Source: an uncultured Chloroflexota bacterium (lineage in GTDB: Bacteria; Chloroflexota; Anaerolineae; Promineifilales; Promineifilaceae). From it: DNA of 7,682 nucleotides. A program made the position numbers and the translations under genes. The stretch spans positions 1 to 7,682 of the forward strand of contig CALFEW010000831.1 of the NCBI GenBank assembly GCA_937958365.1, in the 5' to 3' direction. A model generated the notes under the pieces. That model had not been told where the DNA came from and did not search any database. It worked only from the letters and a program-made list of their open reading frames with translations. The number at the start of each line of letters is the position of its first letter. Within the stretch, counting starts at the first letter, position 1. Below, in pieces: positions 1 to 5,342 of the stretch.

Positions 1-14
1 TAGTTTTCTTTGAG

Positions 15-50
15 AAGGCAGGCTTTTTGGCGCAAAAAGCCTGCCTTTTT
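15..50 (+). terminator. Rho-independent terminator of an upstream gene outside the window
   Basis: A near-perfect hairpin. The left arm AAGGCAGGCTTTTT (15-28) pairs with AAAAAGCCTGCCTT (34-47), G29 pairs with C33, and the loop is three bases. The right arm runs straight into a T tract (46-50). The T tract follows the hairpin on the plus strand, so it most likely ends a plus-strand gene lying left of the window. It also insulates the response regulator operon that starts downstream. On the opposite strand the stem is followed by a weaker, interrupted T-rich run, so some bidirectional function is possible. Confidence 0.88.
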
Positions 51-130
51 CTGCAGAAGTCTTGTTTTCTTTCTTGATGGCGCTATTTGTGGAGACGGCC
101 GTATCCTACCCCCTTCCCTTCCCATTCGTG

Positions 131-136
131 TATAAT
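131..136 (+). promoter_or_regulatory. Candidate -10 promoter box for the response regulator-pcm operon
   Basis: A perfect TATAAT hexamer sits 76 nt before the ATG of the response regulator and after the upstream terminator, which is where a promoter is expected. No convincing -35 hexamer is seen 16-18 nt upstream; that stretch is C/T-rich (about 108-120). The promoter may therefore depend on an activator or on another sigma factor, or the match may be chance. It implies a 5' leader of about 70 nt. Confidence 0.5.
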
Positions 137-155
137 ACAAATACCGATTCAAAGT

Positions 156-198
156 CCGCTGTTTGCGCGGCGGTTTACCATTACCAGACCGCTGTTTG
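156..198. repeat. 10-bp direct repeat CCGCTGTTTG in the leader (possible operator)
   Basis: CCGCTGTTTG occurs exactly at 156-165 and 189-198, 33 bp apart (about three helical turns). A tandem TTACCA pair (175-186) lies between the copies. Both lie between the TATAAT box and the start codon of the response regulator. Two same-face copies would suit binding by a regulator or a leader RNA function. Function is inferred from position only. Confidence 0.35.
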
Positions 199-202
199 AG
201 GA
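198..202 (+). promoter_or_regulatory. Ribosome binding site deciding the response regulator start
   Basis: GAGGA ends 9 nt before the ATG at 212, an acceptable Shine-Dalgarno spacing. An in-frame TTG at 203 would directly abut this motif and could not use it, so the ATG at 212 is preferred. Confidence 0.65.
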
Positions 203-211
203 TTGCCCAAG

Positions 212-865
212 ATGTCAGACCAGACCCAGTCGGCCCAGTCACCCCAACGATTACGTGTCATGGTCGCTGACGACGTCACCGAAACCCGTCGCAGCACCCG
301 CCTGATGCTGACGCTGATCCCTAACGTGGAGATTGTGGCCATTGCCAAAAACGGCCGTGAAGCCGTGGAATTAGCCCGCCAACACAAGCCCGACATCGCC
401 CTCATGGACGTTAACATGCCCCACATGAATGGCTTGCGCGCCATTGAAGTGATGCTCAGTGAGCGCCCGGAAATGGCCTGTGTGGTCATCTCCGCAGAGC
501 GTGATACGGAGACGCTGCTGGAAGCGATGGCCGTTGGCGCACGCGGCTACCTGACCAAACCTTTCACCTCCGACCAACTGATCGAAACGGTGGGCCGTAT
601 CAGCCGCGGCATTATCGCCAGCCGCAGCCGCACCGACCAGTCGGCCAACATGCGCCGGCAGCGCGACATTTATCTGGTAGAGTTGGCCCACGAGTACGTC
701 AAACAGCGCCGCACCGACGACAAGGCGCTGCTGGTTTACGAAGAATTGGCGGCCCGCTCAGACTGCGACGTGCAGTGGCTTATGTCGCTGGCAATGATCT
801 ACGTTTTACGCAAAGAATGGAGCAAGCTCAAGCAATTGGCCCTGCGTCTGGAAAACCAGACTTAG
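212..865 (+). CDS. Response regulator: CheY-like receiver with a helical, TPR-like C-terminal region and no DNA-binding domain
   Basis: A 217-residue cytoplasmic protein. The first ~125 residues are a complete receiver domain: acidic pair D20-D21, phosphoacceptor D66 in the segment KPDIALMDVNMPHMNG, switch S94, Y113, and the conserved K116-P117 of LTKPF. All phosphorylation residues are present, so it should be an active phospho-switch. After a short linker, residues ~148-217 are helical with a TPR-like pattern (for example ALLVYEELAARS and WLMSLAMIYVLRKEWSKL). No helix-turn-helix or enzymatic output domain is visible, so output is probably by protein-protein interaction. No histidine kinase is in the window. 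The ATG at 212 was chosen over an in-frame TTG at 203 because of the GAGGA motif. The gene is first in a likely operon with pcm, 8 nt downstream. The receiver call is firm; the TPR reading is by eye. Confidence 0.93.
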   Translation: MSDQTQSAQSPQRLRVMVADDVTETRRSTRLMLTLIPNVEIVAIAKNGREAVELARQHKPDIALMDVNMPHMNGLRAIEVMLSERPEMACVVISAERDTETLLEAMAVGARGYLTKPFTSDQLIETVGRISRGIIASRSRTDQSANMRRQRDIYLVELAHEYVKQRRTDDKALLVYEELAARSDCDVQWLMSLAMIYVLRKEWSKLKQLALRLENQT

Positions 866-873
866 AGACGCCG

Positions 874-1533
874 GTGACGGAGCAAGATTTTGCCGCTGAA
901 CGGGCGGCAATGGTTGAAGAGCAGCTTCGGCAGCGGGGGATTCGGGACACGGCCGTTCTGGAAGCCATGGGCGCCGTCCCCCGCGAATTGTTTGTCCCCA
1001 AAAACCTCCAGGCCCACGCCTATAAAGACGGCCCGCTGCCACTGCCCCACAAACAGACCATTTCCCAACCCTACGTCGTCGCTTATATGATCTGCCTGCT
1101 GCATTTGAGGCCGCAAGACGCGGTTTTGGAAGTGGGCGCAGGTTCCGGTTACGCGGCGGCCGTCCTCAGCCGTCTGGCGCGCGTGGTGTACACCATCGAA
1201 CGGCACGCCGAGCTGGTGGCCTACGCCCAAAAACGGCTGGCCTACCTGGGCTATGACAACGTTCACGTCATTCATGGGGATGGCTCACAGGGCTATCTGG
1301 CACACGCCCCGTATGAAGCGATTGTCGTGGCTGCCGGTGGCCCGGCAGTGCCCGATTCGCTGAAGAAGCAGCTTGCCATCGGCGGACGGCTGGTCATGCC
1401 GGTGGGATTGGATCGTCGCCAGCAGCGCCTGGTGCGGGTGACACGGCTGGAAACGGCCGTCTTCGACGAAGAACGCAAAGGCCAGGTCGCCTTCGTGCCC
1501 CTGATCGGCTCCGAAGGGTGGCAGCAAAGCTGA
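874..1533 (+). CDS. pcm: Protein-L-isoaspartate O-methyltransferase
   Basis: Transfers a methyl group from S-adenosylmethionine to the carboxyl of L-isoaspartyl residues, starting repair of age-damaged proteins in the cytoplasm (EC 2.1.1.77). The 219-residue length is normal for the family. Visible hallmarks are the N-terminal block MVEEQLRQRGI (13-23), AVPRELFVP (34-42), the substrate-pocket motif TISQP (62-66), SAM motif I as EVGAGSGY (86-93), HGDG in the middle, and the C-terminal RFVP-like segment AFVPL. The start is not certain. GTG at 874 has a weak GAG 6 nt upstream and begins just after the response regulator stop. ATG at 817 would overlap that gene, and ATG at 910 would give a shorter protein that still holds all motifs. 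The close spacing implies co-transcription with the response regulator. Confidence 0.93.
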   Translation: MTEQDFAAERAAMVEEQLRQRGIRDTAVLEAMGAVPRELFVPKNLQAHAYKDGPLPLPHKQTISQPYVVAYMICLLHLRPQDAVLEVGAGSGYAAAVLSRLARVVYTIERHAELVAYAQKRLAYLGYDNVHVIHGDGSQGYLAHAPYEAIVVAAGGPAVPDSLKKQLAIGGRLVMPVGLDRRQQRLVRVTRLETAVFDEERKGQVAFVPLIGSEGWQQS

Positions 1534-1596
1534 TCAATTGTCAATGGTCAATAGCCAATTGACAATTGACAATTAGCTATTGACCATTAGCAATTA
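1534..1596. repeat. Block of nine degenerate heptanucleotide repeats folded as an inverted repeat
   Basis: From 1534 the sequence can be cut into nine consecutive 7-base units (starts 1534, 1541, ... 1590), all variants of TCAATTG/ACAATTG. Examples are TCAATTG, TCAATGG, CCAATTG and ACAATTG. The outer units are mutually complementary: 1536-1555 pairs with 1576-1595 at 18 of 20 positions, around a 20-base loop holding CAATTGA-type tandem copies. The block fills the whole gap between convergent genes and could serve as a bidirectional terminator, although it lacks a GC-rich stem and a clean T tract. It resembles the short tandemly repeated heptamers known from cyanobacteria and other genomes. 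It is much more AT-rich than its surroundings. Confidence 0.8.
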
Positions 1597-2260
1597 ACCA
1601 GGGGAGCAGGTCAGCGGTGGAATTGAGGATGATGTGCGCCCCGGCGCGGGCCAGTTCCCGCCGTTCGCCAAAACCACAGAGAACGGCCGTACTCCATGCC
1701 CCAGCCCGCCGCGCCGCCAATACATCCATCGTCGTGTCGCCTACCATCAGGCAGTTGGTCACCGGCACGCCCAATTGCTGAGCCGCCAGGTGAATCGGTT
1801 CGGGATGAGGTTTCAGGCGATGGGTATCTTGCAAACCCAACGTGGCGCTGAAAACGCCGCTCAGACTGGGAAAACGCAGCAAAAACTGGTCAATGTGGTA
1901 GCGGCTGCGCGTGGTCACCAGGGCCAGCGGGTAGTGTTCCGCCAGCGTCAGCAGCAATTCTTCAACGCCGTGAATCAGGCAAAATTCCGGCGCAGGGTAC
2001 ACGCCGCGCCGTCGTCTTAGCGCATCGGTCACGCTCATTAAGGGCAGGTCCAGGCGCAGCCAATCCAGCAAGGTGATGAGGGCATTACCGGGAGTTTCCG
2101 CTTTCATCATCAACCAACGGGCAACGGCCGGAGTACGCGCCTGGAACAACGGCCGTAGCTGGCGTTCCAGCCGGGCCACAGCCTGATCATCGGTTTCAAT
2201 TAACGTGCCGTCCAGATCAAACAAGACAGCCTGAATAGGGTTAAAGGGGATTATCGTCAT
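1577..2260 (-). CDS. HAD-superfamily phosphatase (phosphoglycolate phosphatase-like)
   Basis: A 227-residue soluble hydrolase with all four HAD motifs: nucleophile D15 and acid/base D17 in FDLDGT, T116/T117 after ALV, K150 in LKPHPEP, and D175/D179 in GDTTMDVLAARRAG. The region between motifs I and II (about 20-105) is a helical cap as in the Gph/PpaX group, so the substrate is a small phosphate ester that cannot be named from sequence. The ATG at 2260 overlaps the TGA of the upstream phytol-kinase-like gene as ATGA and has no good Shine-Dalgarno motif, which fits translational coupling. An upstream in-frame TTG (2272) is less likely. The last residues (LIANGQ) and the stop are encoded inside the heptanucleotide repeat block, so the repeat may have supplied a new 3' end. 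Confidence 0.9.
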   Translation of the reverse strand: MTIIPFNPIQAVLFDLDGTLIETDDQAVARLERQLRPLFQARTPAVARWLMMKAETPGNALITLLDWLRLDLPLMSVTDALRRRRGVYPAPEFCLIHGVEELLLTLAEHYPLALVTTRSRYHIDQFLLRFPSLSGVFSATLGLQDTHRLKPHPEPIHLAAQQLGVPVTNCLMVGDTTMDVLAARRAGAWSTAVLCGFGERRELARAGAHIILNSTADLLPWLIANGQ

Positions 2261-2934
2261 GCAAAGGGCCAAAAGTGCAGGAGGAGGAGGGCTACGGCCG
2301 TTATCGTCAGGTTATCTATACCCTTGATGGAGACCGCTTCGACAAACGTGGTGCAAAAAGTGATGACAAAAGCCGGCAAAAAGGCTGTAGACGGCGTAAT
2401 GGTGGGTGGTCCGGGCATCACCCACAGGGCCAGCCAGGTAAACAACATGCCAAACACAAAAAAGCCGGCCGACCCTTCCACTGTGCGCATGTGGGAAGCG
2501 ACGAAATAAGCGCGACGGCCGTAAGCCTTCCCGACCACCGGCGCCAGACCATCCCCCCAGGTCAGCGGCATCAGCGAGGCAACCATTAAGGCCGGCTGCT
2601 CCCAAAACACAAGCACTCCAGCAGCGGCGGCCAGCGGGAAATAAATCGTGCCCTTGTTAGACTTGTCTGAACTGGCCATCGCCGGCACAAGCTCATACTT
2701 GTAATCCAGGTAAAGCAAAAAGGTAAATACCAGACACGTCCCAATAAACGGCCACGGTGAGGTGAAAATGTAAACCAGCCCCCACGTCATCATGCCCACG
2801 CCAATATGGATCACTTTACGTGTGAAGCCGCTGGTATAACCGCGTCGCCGTCGCAATAGTTCCGCCAGGCCAATGATGCTAAAAATGTATACCGTGCAGA
2901 TAATAATGCCAAGTAGGTTGTTATTCAGCAGCAT
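2257..2934 (-). CDS. Phytol/dolichol kinase-like integral membrane protein (CTP-dependent prenol kinase family)
   Basis: A 225-residue polytopic membrane protein with about six hydrophobic segments (7-27, 43-58, 62-76, 98-122, 156-174, 184-202, and a C-terminal stretch near 209-222). Family features of the VTE5/SEC59 type are visible: RKVIHIG (39-45), NKGTIYFPLA (93-102), TWGDGLAPVVGKAYGRR (125-141, the presumed nucleotide site), RTVEGSAG (150-157) and the C-terminal DNLTI (207-211). These enzymes phosphorylate long-chain prenols such as phytol or dolichol using CTP; the actual prenol here is unknown. ATG at 2934 is chosen because AGAGAG lies just upstream and the first membrane segment then starts at the N-terminus. 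A TTG at 3000 would add 22 polar residues. The stop overlaps the HAD gene start (ATGA). Confidence 0.85.
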   Translation of the reverse strand: MLLNNNLLGIIICTVYIFSIIGLAELLRRRRGYTSGFTRKVIHIGVGMMTWGLVYIFTSPWPFIGTCLVFTFLLYLDYKYELVPAMASSDKSNKGTIYFPLAAAAGVLVFWEQPALMVASLMPLTWGDGLAPVVGKAYGRRAYFVASHMRTVEGSAGFFVFGMLFTWLALWVMPGPPTITPSTAFLPAFVITFCTTFVEAVSIKGIDNLTITAVALLLLHFWPFA

Positions 2935-3002
2935 GATTCTCTCTTTAGATGTAGATACCAGGTTTCTTTGGAGGAGTTGATTCGTTTGTTGGCGAACCAA
3001 TC

Positions 3003-3932
3003 CTAGACAATCAAGTGATCGTACAACATATCCAGGCTCAGATCGCGTACGACGGTTTCGTTGGTTTGCACGGTCAGGCTGGCGGCGGCTGCCCCCAGGC
3101 GAATGGCTTCGATGGTCGGCAGATCGTTCAACATGCCAAACATAATGGCTGCCGTGACAGCGTCGCCGGTGCCGGTGTTGTCTATGATGTGGGCATAACT
3201 GGCCGGCAGAAACCCCACTTCGTCAGACGTGGCATAGCTAAGGCCGTAGTTGGACAGCGTGAGAACGGCCGTGCCCACACCCGCCTGCACCAACAATCGC
3301 GCCAGATCGGGGTTGGAATCCGGGTCATGACCGGATAAATCAATCTGAAGCAGTTCGGCGGCTTCCATCTGGTTGGGGACGACGAGATGAAGGTGGGAGA
3401 GAAACGGCCGTAACTTATACGCCAACCGGGCAGAAGACGGGTCAGCGCACAAGGGCACGCCATATTGCTCCGCCAGCCGGACCACTGTGCTCATCGCATC
3501 CGGTGACAGGCTGCCGTCCATCATAATCAACGAAGCGTCACGGAACAGCCGCCGCAGGCGGTACAAATAGCCGGAAGTGATGGTTTGCATCACGCTCACG
3601 TCATCCAGGGCCACAGACAACGAGCCATCATCTTCCAACACGGCCAGGTAAGCGCCCGTGTGGTAATCGTCTTCTTGCAACACGTGGCTGACGTCCACGC
3701 CGGCATCGGCCGTTTGCGACAACAGTTGGTCGCCAATCACATCATGACCAACGGCCGAAATCAAGATCACGTCTGCGCCCAACCGTCCCAAATTTTCGGC
3801 CACATTCCGGGCCGTGCCGCCACGTGTAATCCGCACATTCGCCGGATTAGACGTGCCTGGCTCCAGGCCGGCCAACGGCTTGCCCTTGGTATCCAACAAC
3901 GTTGCCCCGATTACCAAAATATGCTCGCCCAT
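3003..3932 (-). CDS. PfkB-family (ribokinase-like) sugar/nucleoside kinase, pseudouridine kinase-like
   Basis: A 309-residue cytoplasmic kinase. The N-terminal PfkB signature is present as TRGGTARNVAENLGRLG (36-52), and the C-terminal signature as DNTGTGDAV with catalytic base D257 and the anion hole GTGD (254-257). The segment SNPANVRITRGGTARN, followed by LISAVGHDVIGDQLL, resembles E. coli pseudouridine kinase PsuK more than ribokinase or fructokinase. It would phosphorylate a ribosyl-type hydroxyl with ATP. No pseudouridine-5'-phosphate glycosidase (psuG) is nearby, so the substrate remains open. ATG at 3932 is chosen because GGAGG lies 5 nt upstream; a TTG at 3944 overlaps that motif. The gene lies between the TPR gene (93-nt gap) and the phytol-kinase-like gene (68-nt gap). 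Confidence 0.9.
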   Translation of the reverse strand: MGEHILVIGATLLDTKGKPLAGLEPGTSNPANVRITRGGTARNVAENLGRLGADVILISAVGHDVIGDQLLSQTADAGVDVSHVLQEDDYHTGAYLAVLEDDGSLSVALDDVSVMQTITSGYLYRLRRLFRDASLIMMDGSLSPDAMSTVVRLAEQYGVPLCADPSSARLAYKLRPFLSHLHLVVPNQMEAAELLQIDLSGHDPDSNPDLARLLVQAGVGTAVLTLSNYGLSYATSDEVGFLPASYAHIIDNTGTGDAVTAAIMFGMLNDLPTIEAIRLGAAAASLTVQTNETVVRDLSLDMLYDHLIV

Positions 3933-3937
3933 GCCAT

Positions 3938-3942
3938 CCTCC
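3938..3942 (-). promoter_or_regulatory. Ribosome binding site of the PfkB-family kinase
   Basis: The minus strand reads GGAGG 5 nt before the ATG at 3932. This rules against the upstream TTG at 3944, which would overlap the motif. Confidence 0.75.
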
Positions 3943-3961
3943 AAAGAAAACGATCAAAGAT

Positions 3962-3999
3962 CACACAATTGAAGAGTAAGACTATGCAGCCACACAATT
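3962..3999. repeat. 9-bp direct repeat CACACAATT upstream of the PfkB kinase gene
   Basis: CACACAATT occurs at 3962-3970 and 3991-3999, 29 bp apart, inside the 93-bp gap (3933-4025) between the TPR gene and the kinase gene. The following bases are also similar (GAAGA and TGGAGA). No clear -35/-10 pair and no terminator hairpin are seen in this gap, so readthrough from the upstream genes is possible. An operator role is only a guess. Confidence 0.3.
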
Positions 4000-4025
4000 T
4001 GGAGATTGATCCCACCACCCGCTGC

Positions 4026-5336
4026 TCACCCGCTGCCTGTTGGTTGCTGCCGCACCTTCAGGCCAACCCAGATGCCAATAACAATACCAATAATATCCTC
4101 AACGTACAATGGTCTTTCCTCATCTGGCGACAACCTGACGCTCCCTTTCCCCTGATTGGCTCCCATGGCCGCCAAGTCCTGGTTTTTCAGCGGTGGTGGC
4201 GCCTCGATCTTGCCCAAAAAAATCGGTGAGGGGTAGTGCGTCGCCAGCGGCGGCTGCTCCGCCTGAACCGGGACAATGCCGGCCCCTACTTCGTCATCCA
4301 CGATAACCAGGTCGCCATGCCGGATCGGGTACTGGCTGATGCGTCTGTCAACCAGGATGTGGGCGTCGGTGGAAATATTGGGAAACAAGGCCCGCACTTC
4401 CGGCCAGCTTGCCGGGTTAGGTTTCACCCATATCAGGTGGTTGTCCAGGTTTTGATGGGCCGGGAGGGGCGTCGTGGCCGCAGGAACGGCCGCAGGAACG
4501 GTCGCAGGAACAGCAGGCGGGGGCACGGCCGTTTCCCCGCCCAGGTCTGCTTGTGGTTCCGTTTTCTCGTCAGAGCCTGGCGCAAAGGGCGCGCCAACCG
4601 TCAGATTGAAGATGGGCAGATCGGCTGTGGCGCGGCTGGCGGCTGCGGCAAAGATGGGGGTAGAGGACGGCCGTCGCTCTGGCGTCTGTGTCATGATGGG
4701 CGTTGGCGTTTCGCCATCGGCCGGGGTAGCTGGCGGGGAAGGAACGGCCGTATCAATAGGAATGCGTCGCGCCTGCCCATCCGAGGCGGTTCCTTCTTCC
4801 AGATGTCGCATCTGCCGGAGCAAACTCTGGCGGCTGGCCGCCAGTTGCCCGCGCAAGGCGCGCCAATAGGCCCCCAGGCCGCCCGTCAAGTCATCTACCG
4901 GAAACTGCGCCAGACGCTTTTCCGCTTTGCCATACTGGCTCAGAGCGCGTTCGTAATGGTACGCGCCCTGCTGCGCCACTCCTTGAGCAAAATAAGCCAG
5001 GCAAACGGCCGGGGTCTGATCTTCAAAATCCCAATAGCGGCGCGCCTCGGCAAAAGCAGGCAGCGCGCCCAGAAATTGTCCAGAATACAGGTAAATCAGG
5101 CCGTTATAAAACTCGCTCAGCGCCATCTGCTCATAATTGCCGATGGCCCGCGTCACCCGCTGCGCTCGCTCCATGGCCGCCACCGCGCCCGCGCCCAGCC
5201 CGCTAAAAGGGTAGCGAAACTTGAAATCCTTCAAGGTGAGAATGTCCACCAGCGGCGGGTCTGGATACAACATCTCCAACAGAGCTTCTAAATCGTCCAC
5301 AGACGAGAGGTTCTCATTGGGAATCGCCGGTATCAT
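4026..5336 (-). CDS. TPR-repeat protein with a Pro/Ala/Thr-rich linker and an unrecognised C-terminal domain (weakly S24 peptidase-like)
   Basis: A 436-residue protein with three regions. Residues ~50-180 are helical and TPR-like (for example 70-100 and 110-143, with the pattern ALSQYGKAEKRL). Residues ~190-295 form a low-complexity linker rich in Pro, Thr and Ala, including VPATVPAAVPAA. Residues ~296-436 form a compact domain with SQYPIRHGDLVIVDD (334-348) and a C-terminal VEDIIGIVIGIWVGLKV (412-428). The last two segments recall the P-I-x-x-G-D-x-V-x-V-D and G-V-V-x-G strands of LexA/S24-type folds. The Ser-to-GD spacing is one residue short and no catalytic Lys is evident, so I would not call it a peptidase. 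No signal peptide or long membrane helix is seen. The start lies 6 nt after the stop of the SPFH gene, so it likely acts with the SPFH proteins. Confidence 0.82.
   Translation of the reverse strand: MIPAIPNENLSSVDDLEALLEMLYPDPPLVDILTLKDFKFRYPFSGLGAGAVAAMERAQRVTRAIGNYEQMALSEFYNGLIYLYSGQFLGALPAFAEARRYWDFEDQTPAVCLAYFAQGVAQQGAYHYERALSQYGKAEKRLAQFPVDDLTGGLGAYWRALRGQLAASRQSLLRQMRHLEEGTASDGQARRIPIDTAVPSPPATPADGETPTPIMTQTPERRPSSTPIFAAAASRATADLPIFNLTVGAPFAPGSDEKTEPQADLGGETAVPPPAVPATVPAAVPAATTPLPAHQNLDNHLIWVKPNPASWPEVRALFPNISTDAHILVDRRISQYPIRHGDLVIVDDEVGAGIVPVQAEQPPLATHYPSPIFLGKIEAPPPLKNQDLAAMGANQGKGSVRLSPDEERPLYVEDIIGIVIGIWVGLKVRQQPTGSG
4480..4515. repeat. Three 12-bp tandem repeats within the TPR protein linker
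   Basis: Imperfect copies at 4480-4491, 4492-4503 and 4504-4515 share the core GCAGGAACGG or GCAGGAACAG. On the minus strand each encodes four residues of the VPAT/VPAA series. The repeat stays in frame, so copy number can change the linker length without breaking the gene. Confidence 0.8.
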
Positions 5337-5342
5337 CCAGAC

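Noticed and set aside
775..873. Extended pcm N-terminus starting at GTG 775 or ATG 817
   Set aside because: These starts would overlap the response regulator deeply and add residues not seen in the Pcm family. GTG 874 fits the family length and operon spacing better, although it is not proven.
862..1275. Minus-strand open frame (137 codons) antisense to pcm
   Set aside because: The plus strand encodes an unmistakable Pcm protein; the antisense product has no family features.
1534..1596. CRISPR array or insertion-sequence end
   Set aside because: Units are only 7 bp with no spacers, and there is no transposase or target-site duplication nearby.
2935..3002. Terminator or promoter in the gap before the phytol-kinase-like gene
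   Set aside because: Only a 4-bp TTGG/CCAA hairpin is seen, and there is no T tract or paired promoter boxes.
3585..4229. Plus-strand open frame (214 codons) crossing the PfkB gene, the gap and the end of the TPR gene
   Set aside because: It has no motif or ribosome binding site, and it is antisense to two real genes.
4236..5291. Long plus-strand open frame (351 codons) antisense to the TPR gene
   Set aside because: Its product is Arg/Gln/His-rich with no recognisable motif, and the opposite strand has a coherent TPR protein with operon spacing. It is a shadow frame in G+C-rich DNA.
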